Shown: one piece after another, positions 41,180 to 54,600 of the stretch | Layout of the letters: every line of letters begins with the position of its first letter | Position numbering within the stretch: the first letter of the stretch is position 1 | Source: Xiphophorus maculatus | Lineage: Eukaryota; Chordata; Actinopteri; Cyprinodontiformes; Poeciliidae | DNA: 64,000 nt | Reading direction: 5' to 3' | Assembly: GCF_002775205.1 (NCBI RefSeq) | Contig: NC_036463.1 | Span: forward strand, 186,001-250,000 | Position numbers and translations under genes: made by a program | Notes under the pieces: generated by a model | Seen by the model: the letters and a program-made list of their open reading frames with translations, nothing else | Databases searched by the model: none | Told to the model about the DNA's origin: nothing

Positions 41180-42440
41180 ATATTCTATTCTATATTATAC
41201 ACAACCCATTTTTTTAGACAAGGACTGTAATTCTTTATTCAGTTGTATTAAAAATTTGATCCTACATATCATCAAAACTTGCAAAAAATGTTGTGATGCT
41301 GAACCTAAAATCAATTAACTTTATGCTGTGGTTAAGAGAATGGCCTTAAATCAGTTTCCTGGTTCATGTGGCCTCACTGTTCATTTTCATAGTAATAAAC
41401 TTTATTTGAAAAGTTTAATTACTACAGCTCAAATATAAATACCACCATTTCCTACTGAAACCAGATTTGATAATAAGATAATTTGCATTAGCGTGATCAC
41501 AATTGTCACTTTATGGATGCAGGTGCAAACACAATACAGCATTCTGAGTTTTGTGATAAATTTCAAATATGTTGTACCCCTGCAAAGTCTAAAAAAAATT
41601 CAAAACCTTTTCTAATCAGCTTCAATCCATGATTAGACAGGAGTAGATATATTCCAAGGTTTTCCCTCAGATATGGACTCTGTATTCAAAATGTTGATTG
41701 TTGTGTTGTCAAATGTAATAACTCTGTAAGTAACTGTTTATCCAATTACTGTGCCGGTGGTGCACTTAAAAGGGAATATAGAACATATTCAATATAAAGA
41801 GACTTTAATAAGAACCCTAACCCATAATAAAAGAAATGCAATTTAAAATTATAATCAACATTTATCCAGCTAATGACGTTCTGAGACAGGTTTGAAATGG
41901 ATATGGATATGTGTATATTCTGTGAGAATGGATTTGGATCATCTGTCACATTGTACAATCCTTTTAATTGGATCTTCATCAGTTTATCTGGTTCATGGAG
42001 TTTATTTAACAGATATACCCATCCAAGAGGTTACATTTGGTGTATTTATTAATGACCATAACAACAACTAAAGGATAAAGAATGTTCTCATATGTGACAT
42101 TTGTATATTTAATGTTTAATTTAATGCTAAAATTTTAGCCAAACATAAATTTGTTGCCTGAGTCCTTTTTTTTTTTGAAGTCGAAATTATTTTCAGCTGA
42201 CGTCTTTTTTTTTCTAAAGACATAATAAAAAAAACCATTTGTACTTTAATGTATTGTCCTGAACTTTAATGCTGTATACAAGTTTTCATTTTTGGTTTTT
42301 ACTGGTTTTTGTTTGGGGTTGTTTCGCTGTATGTACTTTGAGCATAGTGTATACGTTATGGTGTTGATTGTATATTCTTATAGTTGTAATATAAAACACA
42401 GATGTACAGAAGATGAGAGCAGTAAAAAGTATCTGATTGG
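41180..42440. other. alg14-cnn3 intergenic region
   Basis: AT-rich, with several poly-T/poly-A runs (for example 42168-42178, 42206-42214). No gene or classified element recognised before the CNN3 promoter. Confidence 0.5.
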
Positions 42441-42456
42441 CTGTTTTGTGACGTCA
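42436..42456 (+). promoter_or_regulatory. cnn3: ATTGG (inverted CCAAT) and CRE at the cnn3 promoter
   Basis: ATTGG at 42436-42440 and a perfect TGACGTCA at 42449-42456 lie about 130-150 bp upstream of the CNN3 ATG, followed by a CT-rich stretch. The arrangement fits a TATA-less proximal promoter; function is inferred. Confidence 0.45.
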
Positions 42457-42587
42457 GCTCGTTTTCACCACGTCCTTTCTGCCAGCTTTCTCTGTCCTCC
42501 TCAGCTCTGCTTTGTTTCCGCTGCTCTGCTGGACCGCAGATTTTCTTCAGTTCCTTCTGCTTCTGTATTTGGGATTAGGAGCAGAAA

Positions 42588-42644
42588 ATGACCTATTTTA
42601 ATAAAGGACCTGCCTACGGCTTGTCTGCTGAAGTTAAAAGCAAA
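42588..42644 (+). CDS. cnn3: cnn3 exon 1
   Basis: 19 codons, [19 protein letters not shown], then gtaagt. The ATG follows GGAGCAGAAA. First intron 5.25 kb. Confidence 0.94.
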
Positions 42645-45600
42645 GTAAGTGCTTCCTTTCTTCGACACTCGCTTGTTAAAAACTTTTTAATTTGCTTGCG
42701 TAGTTACTCTGTTGTGCAAGGAAATATTTATGGTAGAAAAACAACAGTCTTCAAACATTTTAGCTTCTAAAGTTTGTAGCAGGGACAAACCCAAACTCTC
42801 CGAAGTTTTTCGAACTCCACGAGTTTCTGTCTCCAGTTCCAACCAGTTTAAGTTTCCATCGTGACCACAAGCGGTGCTTGAGAACAGCTTTAAAAGGCTG
42901 GAATGACCTGAGGCCCACAGAAAGGCGAAGGAAGAGAGGAGGGAGATGGAAAGTTGGGTTTTCTCTGATATGTTCCATTTTTGAGCTTTTTTTAAAAAAT
43001 CAGAACATGAAAGCTCCTTAGGGAGCAGATTGATACTGGAAGCACTGCGTCACACTGGACGGTTTTTGAGGAGGAGCCGGGCCCTCCTGGGCCCTCCTGG
43101 GCCCTGCTATGATCTGCTGTGTCCGACTGGTTTCACGCCGACCAGGGCCGGCCCAAGCATCCATGGGGCCCTAAGCGAAATTTGGTTTTTGGGTCCTCTG
43201 TTTCTGCTAATAATGTTGATTGCTGCAATTAACAGTCAGATAATTAGATCATTCGCACATCTGCTATAAACTTATTGCATCTCTGATAATACTGTTTGCA
43301 GCTTTTCAGACTGTCTCAGAAGATGAGATGACTGTTGGATGAAAATGCAGAATTTCATTAAGTTCAATAATTGTGGTCACTCATTTCAAAAAGTATTTTG
43401 TAAATTAATTTAACATAGAGGGAAATGTGTCAGAAAATAAAAACACGATAAAACAATTTTAAATAAAACATCTTCATAAAAAGTTAAGTAAACTTTTTAC
43501 ATAAAAAGTAAACCAGCAACAGAGATACCTGCAACCTGATATGGATATGGCCCACGCTGCTAAAGGTACCACAAGCTGGTTCAATGATAATTGTATACCA
43601 TGCTTGATTAGCCAGCAAGCTGGCCTGACCTTTAACCCTATGGGAACATGGACCTCCTGAACACCTCAGTAGAACCACTGGGTGATCTTCTCTATTCTGT
43701 GCTGCATTGATGTAGTAATTCACACAAGAAAAAGAAGTCCCAATCAAGTACTGAGAACAAAGAAAGTCATAGTTTTCAAAAATCTGACGTATCTGTTGAA
43801 AATAACATTTTTATTGATCTTCAATTTTGTAAGACTGTTTTTTTGTTTCCATCCTCTGTTAGCCATAATCATCAAAATTACAATAAATCAAACTTTAGAT
43901 ATTTTACTTGATGTGTAAAGAATCTAGAATATGAGTTCCACTTTTTGAAATAAGTAAATAAATAATAAAATATGATACTTTCTTGTAATTTTTTTTTGCT
44001 GTACTTTTATCTGTGACTAGAAGTGGACATTATTATAACCCAGGCTTTCCCTCTGGGGTTCGGGTTAGCCCTGACTTTGATGGATGTCATGGTAGTTCTA
44101 CAAAATATCATGATAAAATTAGAAATCTATGTAGCCCACCCAGCCACGGCTCCAGAAAAATTTAGCAGGGGGGGCATTGGCTTAATTTGGGGGGCAGAGT
44201 AAATGAGCTTTTATTTTAATATAAATACATAAACAAACCGTTCAAATAAAATAACTATGTTTATTGATACAAAATAAATGATAAGGATGACATGTATAAA
44301 ATGTTGAGCACTTATGCTCAAACTTGCATAAACATTAGCTCATACATTGCAGAAATCGAAGAACCTAATGTTTTCAGTCTCTGAAGTGTATTTCTTTAAA
44401 TGCAAAATCAATCTACTACTCAAGTAAGAGTAGTAATAATAATATTACTCAAGAAAACGTTACAGTGCATTAAAGCTACTCTTATAAGTACTTTTTTCCC
44501 CAAAAGGTTACTCAAGTAAATGTAACCTACTGCCCACTTTGTAACATAGAGCGGTCGTCCCCAAGCCCTGGGCCGCGGACCGAATTGGTACCGGGCCGCA
44601 CAAGAAATAATTCAATATTTCCGTTTTATGTATTATCTGAGTCTGGAGCATCTTTTATTTTAAAATCCTTTAACCGGATTCTCTCAGTTACATCTTGCGC
44701 GCCAACATTGAGCCCACAAGCAGCAAAATGAGTAAGAAACAGATCAGATGTATTTGGAAAGTTTCTTTACAAAGGGAAAAGGCCCAGAGAAGAGACAGGA
44801 GAATGGATTTATCCCACATACCAACCTCGCTCTGCATGATGTGGTGACCGGCTCGTTAATGAAGCAATGAAGCTTCAAGCTGCTTCACCACGTAGAGACC
44901 AAGAACCCTGAGCATCAGCAACACTTTGGGTCTCATTGTCTCTCATCTCTCCCAGATGGACCGTCTGGTTGCAGAGAAACAAGCTCAGGACTCCCATTAG
45001 TCGTTATCGTGAGTTAAAATTTTCAGGAAAGTAAAATGTTTGTTTTTGTGGTGCATCTGTATCTTATTTTGAAGGGATATGCAAACGTTACCATAGCAAC
45101 TAGCATCAGAGAGCGTTAGGGCAGTGGTCCAGACGAAATGAGAAGAGTGGAGCTTGTGAGTTTTAGGTCTGGTTCACACAATTTAAGGATTGTTGGCCGA
45201 TTTTCCAAACCTCTGTGACCACAGAGCCGATAAAAGTCCAGCAGGTTCGGTCGGTTCATGAGTCCAGCCACACGGCAGGAGCAACACACCACAGAACCGA
45301 TTCCAGAAGAAAATCCAGTAAAACCCCCAACATACCATATGTGAATTTAGAATAATCAAACACGGATGACGATGTAGAAGTAGTTGTGATAGTTTGTGGC
45401 TCATTTTAAGTGATAAAAGACGTAACAGAAAGAAAAGGCCTTTGATAAAAGGCGGCGGGAGCAGCCGCTCTATTTGCTGCACTATGATTTGGAGGTGAGT
45501 TATGTTTTTTCGTAGTTAACAATTTAACTGAATAAACATAACCACATAAAATAAACATATATAAAAATGACCTTTACATATAGTAATAAACATTTTCACA

Positions 45601-48600
45601 TATCAAATCCGATGTCCACCGGACTCTCAGTTGCCATGTCAACTGTTTGGGATTCCCCTCCATGCTTACGTTGCGGCGCTTTCTGATTGACTACCTGTCA
45701 CATTCAACAGGCTGCGTTCTCGCTCCCAGTCAGGAAAAACCCCACAAGCTGCGACAATTAGGCCAAGACAATGTTGAATATGGGACCACTGACATAGATG
45801 ACAAAATCAGTAGCCTATTCTTGCTAAGAAGCTTAACATGATATATTGCCATTGGCTGCATCCAATAGAATTACTCAACTCACTCGGTTGGTTTGGGGGT
45901 GGGCAGGGACTGTACAAAGTTCTTTTTCTTTTGCTGGCTTGCGGCTATGAGTCTAACATACACTCAGCACAGCAGCAGCATGTCTCTGTTGCTGCCACAC
46001 AGGTGTAAAACCATGCAAACATCTTTAGGGCTCGTGTTACGTTAAAAGGCGGTTCGGACAAATATGTTGTGACATGTTAACAATAGATTAAGCTGTTGTA
46101 AAGGCTGAAAAAAGTGTGTGGAACAACGGGCACAAATATGGGAAGTGCAGGATTCCCAACTGTGTCAAATCAGGATATGGTTTGATATGACAAGTTGGCC
46201 ACTGGGATAAAAAACTGTTTCCAGTCCTGGGGTGGAAGGCTAGGGGGGTATGGCTGACTCTGTAATGGGCAATGCCCCCCGATGCCTGCCCATGCCGCCG
46301 GGCCTGAGCCTGCCCCTGCCCCTAATAACTCCTGAGTTCTTGAGTTTAGAGCCCTGTGGACCAGTAGTGTTGAAGTTTCTTCAGCATTTAATGATTTAAA
46401 AGACAAATAAAACTGTGTTAGATCATCATTTTAGGCCACAGGTCTCAAACTCCAGTCCTCAAGGGCCACTGCCCTGCAACTTTTAGATGTGCCTCTGCTG
46501 CACCACCTGAATAGAATAATTAGGTCATTAAGGCTCTGGAGAACTGATCTACACAAGGAGGAGGTCATTAAAGAATTTCATTCCAGTGTTTTGTACCTGT
46601 GACACATTTAAAACCTGCAGGACAGTGGCCCTTGAAGACTGGAGTTTGACACTCCTGTTTTAGAGCCTCAACAAAGAGAATCAGTGCAGAAAAAGCCTAT
46701 AGATCACTGGAAGATCAATTCTCCACTAGTGTCTGCATTGAGACAGTTCCTCTGTTTACTAGAACTTTTCTACTCAAATGATAAACTGCATAGGAACTAA
46801 CTCCACTGCAGGTGTCTAGCAGAATAATCCAGTCCCCGTTTTAGTGAGCTGCTAATCCCTTTATTACACAGTGAAAGGGATTTTTCAGTATGTAGCACAC
46901 ATTATTTTGGGTGTGTGAGTTACAAATAACTCGGAAAAAAGAGGAGATTGGCTCCAGTCATGGTGTTCTGACAGCATACCTTGGCTCATAATAGTTATGC
47001 AAATATTTCAAAGAAAAATGTCATTGTTAGCAGCCAGCTGGCACATTTAAAGATCAACATACAAGTACTACATTTAAATCAGCATATTTCTGGCTCATGT
47101 CACTAGAAGACAGAAGAAATGATATTATCAGCGTCTACGTTGTCTGATAATATTCTTTCTAGATATGAAGAGGATAATTATCTTTGGCTGCTTTGAGGTT
47201 AGTGGAGATCCAGTTGTCCCACAGTCAGTGTAGGGGCTCTTAATGCCTCAAGATCATTTCTCTTTCCTCTTTCCAAAACTCAGGATTCTGTTGTAGTTAT
47301 TTCAGTACTCAGTTCTGTAATAGCTGAATCATTATTTTGCTTTGTTTTTGGTGCCACTTTGGAGTTTCCTGTCATGCTGCAGGGGGTGCTGAGCTGTTTC
47401 TTTATATGATTAAACAGGGTTTCCCCCAGAAAACTTGCAAACCCCAGTGGTTGGGGCCCCCACTGCGTTTTTGTTTTTGTAGTGAACAAAGGCTGGCTAG
47501 ATCTGCCCACCCATATGAAAATTTTCAGCAAATAGACTGAGTAGTTAGTACTCCGTTTGTTCAGGTTTGTGCTGTTAAAATTTTCTTTTGTGCTGCTTTG
47601 TTGTCTGAGACATTAAAAATGGAATTTTTAGGCCATCCAGAGGTCACCATCCCTATATCTTGCTCCAAAACACACCAGAGTGGGCAGGTCTGTGCCGTTA
47701 AAACTGTCATTAGTTCAGCTTTTCTTTATGAGATATTATGGAGCTGGAAATTTAGCAATCAGTTTAACTGGAATCACCAATGGGTTTCTTGAAGACTGAT
47801 ATTCTTCCATAACTTAGCAATACCTTTCACAAGTTAACTTCATTTTACTAAAAACTAGTTTTGCAGAAGTTTTGAAAATGTTTTCATTTTTTTAGATTGC
47901 TCAAAAATATGACCCCCAGAAGGAGGAGGAGCTGCGCTTCTGGATCGAGGATGTAACAGGGATGGCTATAGGAGAAAACTTCCAGAAAGGTTTGAAGGAT
48001 GGAGTCATTCTTTGCGAGTAAGTTTTGTTTGTGAGTTTTTATGGCAGACTGTAGGCAGAACATGAGGACTTGGGGTGACTCATCTAAGCTTTCTGCAGAT
48101 CTTCACTATATCTACGCAGAATGAAGAAGGCTGCTTTGATTTTGCAAATCCTCTGATTAGGTAGAAATCACTCATCTGACTGTCAGATTGAGTGCAGCCT
48201 CCGACTCTAAAACGATTTGTATGTGGCAAATCATACTGACCAAACAGAAAGCAGATGTCATTGATAAAGTATAGAGCCTTTTGTGTTCTTCCTCTGTACA
48301 AATCAGATGTGAGTAGAGGTAAGACCTAGTCACTCTTTCGCAAGTCACAAGAAAGCCTTTGCCTTTCCAAAAAGGCCTGTTTTCAGTCTGAAAATGTAAG
48401 CACAAATACTAAAAGTTAAGACATGAAATGCTGCATTCAGGCTAAAAATGTGTGTTGACTTGTGGAAGTAAAATTCCCGAATACCATACCATAGCTACAA
48501 TCTGATGCTGTGAGTGTAATCTTTATGTTTGAGCTTTGTTTGTTCATAAATACATCTCAGCAAATTACAATTGTCACCGATTAAGCTGGCCAATTAAACT

Positions 48601-51600
48601 GGGCCCCTCTACCAGATTCCACTTAATCTATGTTGAGATGCTGTTATTGGTGCTGATGTTCTTAGCACACATGACTTCCTAACATCAGGGAAGCCTGATT
48701 GAAGATCAACACAGTGTAATTATAGTCAAGTTAAAGCACCAATGTCAGGTTCTGCAGTATCGCTGCTCGGTGGTGCCAGAGAGACACACTAAACAGAAAT
48801 TAATTTGGAAGGTGAAGAAAGAGAAAGCAATAGATAAACATAAAACAACAAAAAATAAACAACTTCAGTTTTTATCAGTGACAGCTATCACTTTGTTTCC
48901 AGAGGAATCCACAGAGTATCAGGTTTCCAATGATTATGATTTACTGGGAAAGTTTTTGTTTTGGGGGGGATGGTGTGTAACTGGCCAGCAGGTGGGCACT
49001 TGGAGAAATTAGAATTTCTGACGGCTCAAAATCATGCAGCTCCTGTATTGATGCAGCCATTAGTATTATAAGTTTGACCTTAAACTAGTGGGTGCACCGA
49101 TTTCACAGATTAGGGTTATTTTTGCTTGACTTTGACAACCTCACCAGGTAGATGTGATGTGAAATTTGGTGTGCTTTGGTTCAGCTACAAAATAAAAAAA
49201 GATAACCAACACACCAACTCTGACAAAGCAGGTGTTTAAATTGGCTAATCAACCACCTCTGCGTTAGATTAGCTAAAAGCAGCAGTAGCTATTCTGCCAC
49301 AGCAATCACATTAATATTAGTTGCAAAATAAACATCAAGCCTAAAAACAAAACTTTAACAGATTGAAGGGTCTGTTCTTTGTGTGGGAAGTTTTTGAGTG
49401 CTTTTTGATGTTGGATCTTGAAACATATTGTGGTGTTGTTGACAGTTGCTATGGTAACACAACTGTGTTTAGCATAGCCTGTCAAGGAACTGGGGTGTAG
49501 TAGGTAGCCACCAGAGGATGACAAAGTGAACCAGTTGCAGGATTGAGGGCTGATTCCCTACAGGTGAGGCTGTACACCTGCAGCTCCTCAAGCCTTATTA
49601 CATCCTGGATATGAGGAGCTGGTTGCCACTCACTCTTTGCCTGAGTGTTAACCATTGTGGTAATTTCAAGCCCTTCTTGTGAACTCCTGTGTGAACAATA
49701 TAAGCCACAGTGTAAGTCCGCATGCTGACCTCCTTCAAGGTCACCATGACCACCTCCTGTGACCTACTGGTGAAACCTTAAGTCATACGAGATCCAGCCA
49801 TCGCTTCAGTTGAGCTGTACTTCAGCTGTGAATGTAGCACTGAATTAATGCCTAAATCAGCCTAATAGATATTAAAATGAGGCTTTATCCCAGGAACTCT
49901 GTGCGACGCCGTATCAACCATAATAATTGTAACCCCCACGACCCGACCCTGGAAAAGCGGAAGAAAATGGAGGGATGGATGGATGCTGATGTTATGTACT
50001 CTGAAGTGATGGGAATGTGTGTCAGTGAGCCTGTTGTCACTCAGTGTTTGACTACAGAACCTCAAAAAATAGTTAGTATTTTCAAGTCTGTCTTGTTCCA
50101 TTTAGATTAATAAATAAGCTGCAGCCAGGCACAGTTAAGAAAATTAACCACTCCCAGCTGAACTGGCACAAGGTAAGACTCCTCTCTAATATCTACCTGA
50201 ATGTCTTCTGTTTCTTGTCAAAACATTAAAACAAGTGTTTGTTGTTTTGTTTGGTTGTTTTTTTCCCCTCCATGTTGATTTCTGTAGCTTGAAAACCTTG
50301 GGAATTTCATCAAAGCAATCCTGACCTACGGCCTAAAGCCTACTGATATCTTTGAGGCCAATGACCTGTTTGAAAATGGAAACATGACTCAAGTACAGAC
50401 CACACTGCTTGCACTGGCCAGCATGGTAAGTTCAGACGCATTGCTAATGAATTCTTTGTTCTGAGCAGAATTTTGCTTGTGAATGATTGAACTCATGAGG
50501 AATTAGTCCTGGCTCTGTTCTGTTGGGTCTATCAGGCAAAGACAAAAGGCATGGACACAAAGATTGATATTGGGGTGAAATATGCAGACAAACAAGCACG
50601 GCAGTTTGATGAAGAGAAGATCAAGGCTGGGCAGTGTGTCATTGGGCTCCAGGTAACAGTCTCAGCCTATAGGTTTTCAGTCTTTGCTGAGACAGACATC
50701 TCTTTTATTTCTAAACTAAATCTCCATGTTTATTCTAGAGAATTAAGTGATGTGAGTTTGAGAGGCCATCTTTCTGTATTATCCTCAGATGGGAACAAAC
50801 AAGTGTGCCAGTCAGGCTGGAATGACAGCATATGGAACCAGAAGACATCTGTATGACCCAAAGACCCACACTGATAAGCCGTATGACCAGACCACCATCA
50901 GTTTGCAGATGGGCACCAACAAAGGAGCCAGCCAGGTTAGACCTTACTGTTGTTTGCACCTCAATTTTGATAATTCTTTTTAGTTGTTACATGATGTCAC
51001 AGAGATGGAGTTCTCATAAAATCCACTGGTTTATATCACTGAGAAATTCAAACAATATAGTTAAAAAAGGGTTAGGGTTACTGCAGCTTGAAGTGACCAA
51101 ATTCCGATTTTGTTTGTAATGTAATGCAACCTGTATCTGACCTTTTCATGACAGTCTGAACAACACAGGTCAGCTTCTTTTTGAATGCGACCCAGGCCAC
51201 TTGGGTATCTGATACATATCCTATTCAAATGTGACCTAATGTCCAGGTCACTGGTCACCATCACTGGTACTCGACAAATGACACTCTTCTTTGTTCTGAT
51301 AGTGCCAGCGTGAAGATAAACAATAACCCTGACTGACTATAATGAGGATTAAGTTAATATGCTGGCTCTGGTTGGACAACAACTTCCATCCATCCATCCA
51401 TCTTCTTCCGCTTATCCGAGGTCGGGTCGCGGGGGTAGCAGCTTCAGAAGGGAGGCCCAGACTTCCCTCTCCCCAGCCACTTCTTCTAGCTCCTCCGGGG
51501 GAATCCCGAGGCGTTCCCAGGCCAGCCGAGAGACATAGTCCCTCCAGCGTGTCCTGGGTCTTCCCTGGGGCCTCCTCCCGGTGGGACGTGCCCGGAACAC

Positions 51601-54600
51601 CTCACCAGGGTGGCGTCCAGGAGGCATCCTGACCAGATGCCCGAGCCACCTCAACTGGCTCCTCTCGATGTGAAGGAGCAGCGGCTCTACTCTGAGTCCC
51701 TCCCGGATGACTGAGCTTCTCACCCTATCTCTAAGGGAGAGCCCAGCCACCCTACGGAGAAAACCCATTTCGGCCGCTTGTATCCGCGATCTCGTTCTTT
51801 CGGTCATGACCCAAAGCTCATGACCATAGATGAGGGTGGGAACGTAGATCGACCGGTAAATCGAGAGCTTCGCTTTTTGGCTCAGCTCTCTCTTCACCAC
51901 GACGGACCGGTACAGCGCCCGCTTGACAGCAGACGCTGCGCCAATCCGCCTGTCGATCTCCCGCTCCCTTCTTCCCTCATTCGTGAACAAGATCCCGAGA
52001 TACCTGAACTCCTCCACCTGGGGCAGGACACCCCCCTTGACCCGGAGAAGGCACTCTACCCTTTTCCGGCTCAAGACCATGGCCTCGGATTTGGAGGCAC
52101 TGATCCCCATCCCGGCCGCTTCACACTCGGCTGCGAACCGCTCCAGCGAGAGCTGCAGATCATGACCTGATGAGGCCAGTAGGACCACATCGTCTGCAAA
52201 AAGCAGAGACGAGATCCTAAGGCCACCAAATCGGATCCCCTCAACACCTTGGCTGCACCTAGAAATTCTGTCCATGAAAGTAATGAACAGAATCGGTGAC
52301 AAAGGGCAGCCCTGGCGGAGTCCAACTCTCACCGGAAACGAGCCCGACTTACTGCCGGCAATGCGGACCAGACTCTGACATCGGTCATACAGGGACCTGA
52401 CAGCCCGTATCAAAGGGCCCGGTACCCCATACTCCTGGAGAACCCCCCACAGGGCTCCCCGAGGGACACGGTCGAACGCCTTCTCCAAGTCCACAAAACA
52501 CATGTAGACTGGTTGGGCGAACTCCCATGCACCCTCCAGGACCATGCCGAGGGTGTAGAGCTGGTCCAGTGTTCCACGACCAGGACGAAAACCACACTGC
52601 TCTTCCTGGATCCGAGGTTCGACTATCCGACGGACCCTCCTCTCCAGGACCCCTGAATAGACCTTGCCAGGGAGGCTTAAGAGTGTGACCCCTCTATAAT
52701 TGGAGCACACCCTCCGGTCTCCCTTTTTGAACAGGGGGACCACCACCCCGGTCTGCCAGTCCAGGGGAACTGCCCCCGATGTCAATGCGATATTGCAGAG
52801 TCGCGTCAGCCAACACAACCCTACAACATCCAGAGCCTTAAGGAACTCCGGGCGGATCTCATCCACCCCCGGGGCCTTGCCACCGAGGAGCTTTTTAACC
52901 ACCTCGGCGACCTCGTCCCCAGAGATTGGAGAGCCCAACCCAGAGTCCCCAGGCTCAGCTTCTTCAATAGAAGGCATGTTGGTGGGATTGAGGAGGTCTT
53001 CGAAGTACTCTGCCCACCGACCCACAACGTCCCGAGTAGAGGTCAGCAGCACACCATCCCCACTATAAACAGTGTTGGTGCCGTACTGCTTCCCCCCCCT
53101 GAGACGCCGGATGGTGGACCAGAATCGCTTCGAAGCCGTACGGAAGTCTTTCTCCATGGCCTCTCCAAACTCCTCCCACGCCCGAGTTTTTGCCTCAGCA
53201 ACCACCCGAGCCGCATGCCGCTTCGCCTGCCGGTACCCATCAGCTGCTTCCGGAGTCCCACAGGCCAAAAAGGCCCGGTAGGACTCCTTCTTCAGCCTGA
53301 CGGCATCCCTCACCGAAGGTGTCCACCAACGGGTACGAGGGTTGCCGCCGCGACAGGCACCGACATCCTTGCGGCCACAGCTCCGACCGGCCGCCTCGAC
53401 AATGGAGGCACGGAACACAGTCCACTCAGACTCCATGTCCCCCACCTCCCCCGGGACATGTTCAAAGTTTTGCCGGAGATGGGAGTTAAAGCTCCGTCTC
53501 ACAGGGGATTCCGCCAGACGTTCCCAGCAGGCCCTCACAGCACGTTTGGGCCTGCCAGGTCTGACCGGCTTCCTCCCCCACCACCGGAGCCAACTCACCA
53601 CCAGGTAGTGGTCAGTGGACAGCTCTGCACCTCTCTTCACCCGAGTGTCCAAGTTGTTGTCTTGGACAACAACTTCAACTGTGTAAATGGGTTTTCTTCG
53701 TAGGGTGTCTCTGCTCTCCCTTAGAGATAGGGTGAGAAGCTTGGTTATCCGGGAGGGACTCAGAGTAGAGCTGCTGCCGATGCTAACGGTGGATGCTCCA
53801 CCGTTAGCATCCATGTTTACTTCAGCAAACACTGAGCGCTTCTCCTTCTTATGGCGGTTGGCAGGAGGCTGAGAACGCTGACGTTATTCTACTGCGTAAC
53901 TGTGACACTTTCAGGTTGTTTGCCCGTTCACACTGAAAAACACATACAGGTCGCATATGTTTGTAAGTGCGAATGGCCAAGGCAAAAAAATCTGATTTGA
54001 CAAAAAAATCGGAATTGAGTAACTTCAAGCTGCAGTGAACGCAGCCTAAAACACACGATGATAGTTTGATGCACCGTTTACAGTGAGATCCAGAGAGGTT
54101 TTTGAGGCCTTCAGAAAGAGGATTGTTCCAGAGATTTAAAGAGTCGCTGTAAAAAAAAAATCACAAGTGTGAAACAAGAAAGGCAGAAATAAAACTGGAT
54201 CCTGTAACATTACAGTAACTAAACATACTCATGCTTTTATTTAGGATTTGCTGAGAATTCATAAATAAAAAGTTTTTGTCTGTGTCAACCATATCTTATT
54301 CTAATATATCACTGGCATGAATGCCATAGTCTTTTTATTTTTTCTCTGCTTTTGAGCTGATATTCTTAATGATGATGATCTGATTAAGGACAAGTATCTA
54401 AGCACTCTCAGTGTAGGACATAAACAGCAAATTACAATAATCATGGTGTAATGTGATGTCTGACAGGCAGGCATGTCGGCTCCTGGTACCCGCAGAGACA
54501 TCTTTGATCAGAAGGTGGCGCTGCAGCCACTTGACAACTCCACCATCTCCCTCCAGATGGGTACCAACAAGGTGGCATCTCAGAGGGGCATGAGCGTGTA

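Larger units (their letters stand above)
51070..54048. mobile_element. DNA transposon (hAT-like) carrying a nested LINE, cnn3 intron 6
   Basis: Left CTGCAGCTTGAAGTGACC, AAATTCCGATTTTG at 51081-51112 and the inverse of right-end GGAATTGAGTAACTTCAAGC, TGCAG (54010-54035) form terminal inverted repeats. Weaker symmetry runs about 100 bp inward (GCAACCTGTATCTG against GCGACCTGTATGTG). No transposase frame is left. The Rex3-like LINE at 51387-53661 lies inside, so this element is older. Confidence 0.6.

Noticed and set aside
42760..43269. Possible extra CNN3 exon frames
   Set aside because: Exon 1 to exon 2 joins in frame without them and the protein length already equals that of human CNN3.
51387..51402. 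CRISPR-like or satellite array
   Set aside because: It is the short (ATCC)n tail of a LINE.
52700..53703. Several plus-strand frames over 100 codons
   Set aside because: Antisense shadows of the GC-rich LINE ORF2.
53662..53778. 5' inversion of the LINE by twin priming
   Set aside because: The target duplication ends before the inverted piece, and the piece copies sequence still present in the LINE body.
53662..53832. N-terminal extension ([12 protein letters not shown]...) of the long LINE frame
   Set aside because: It reads through the target duplication, the inverted Rex3 scrap and a hairpin; it is not part of the element.
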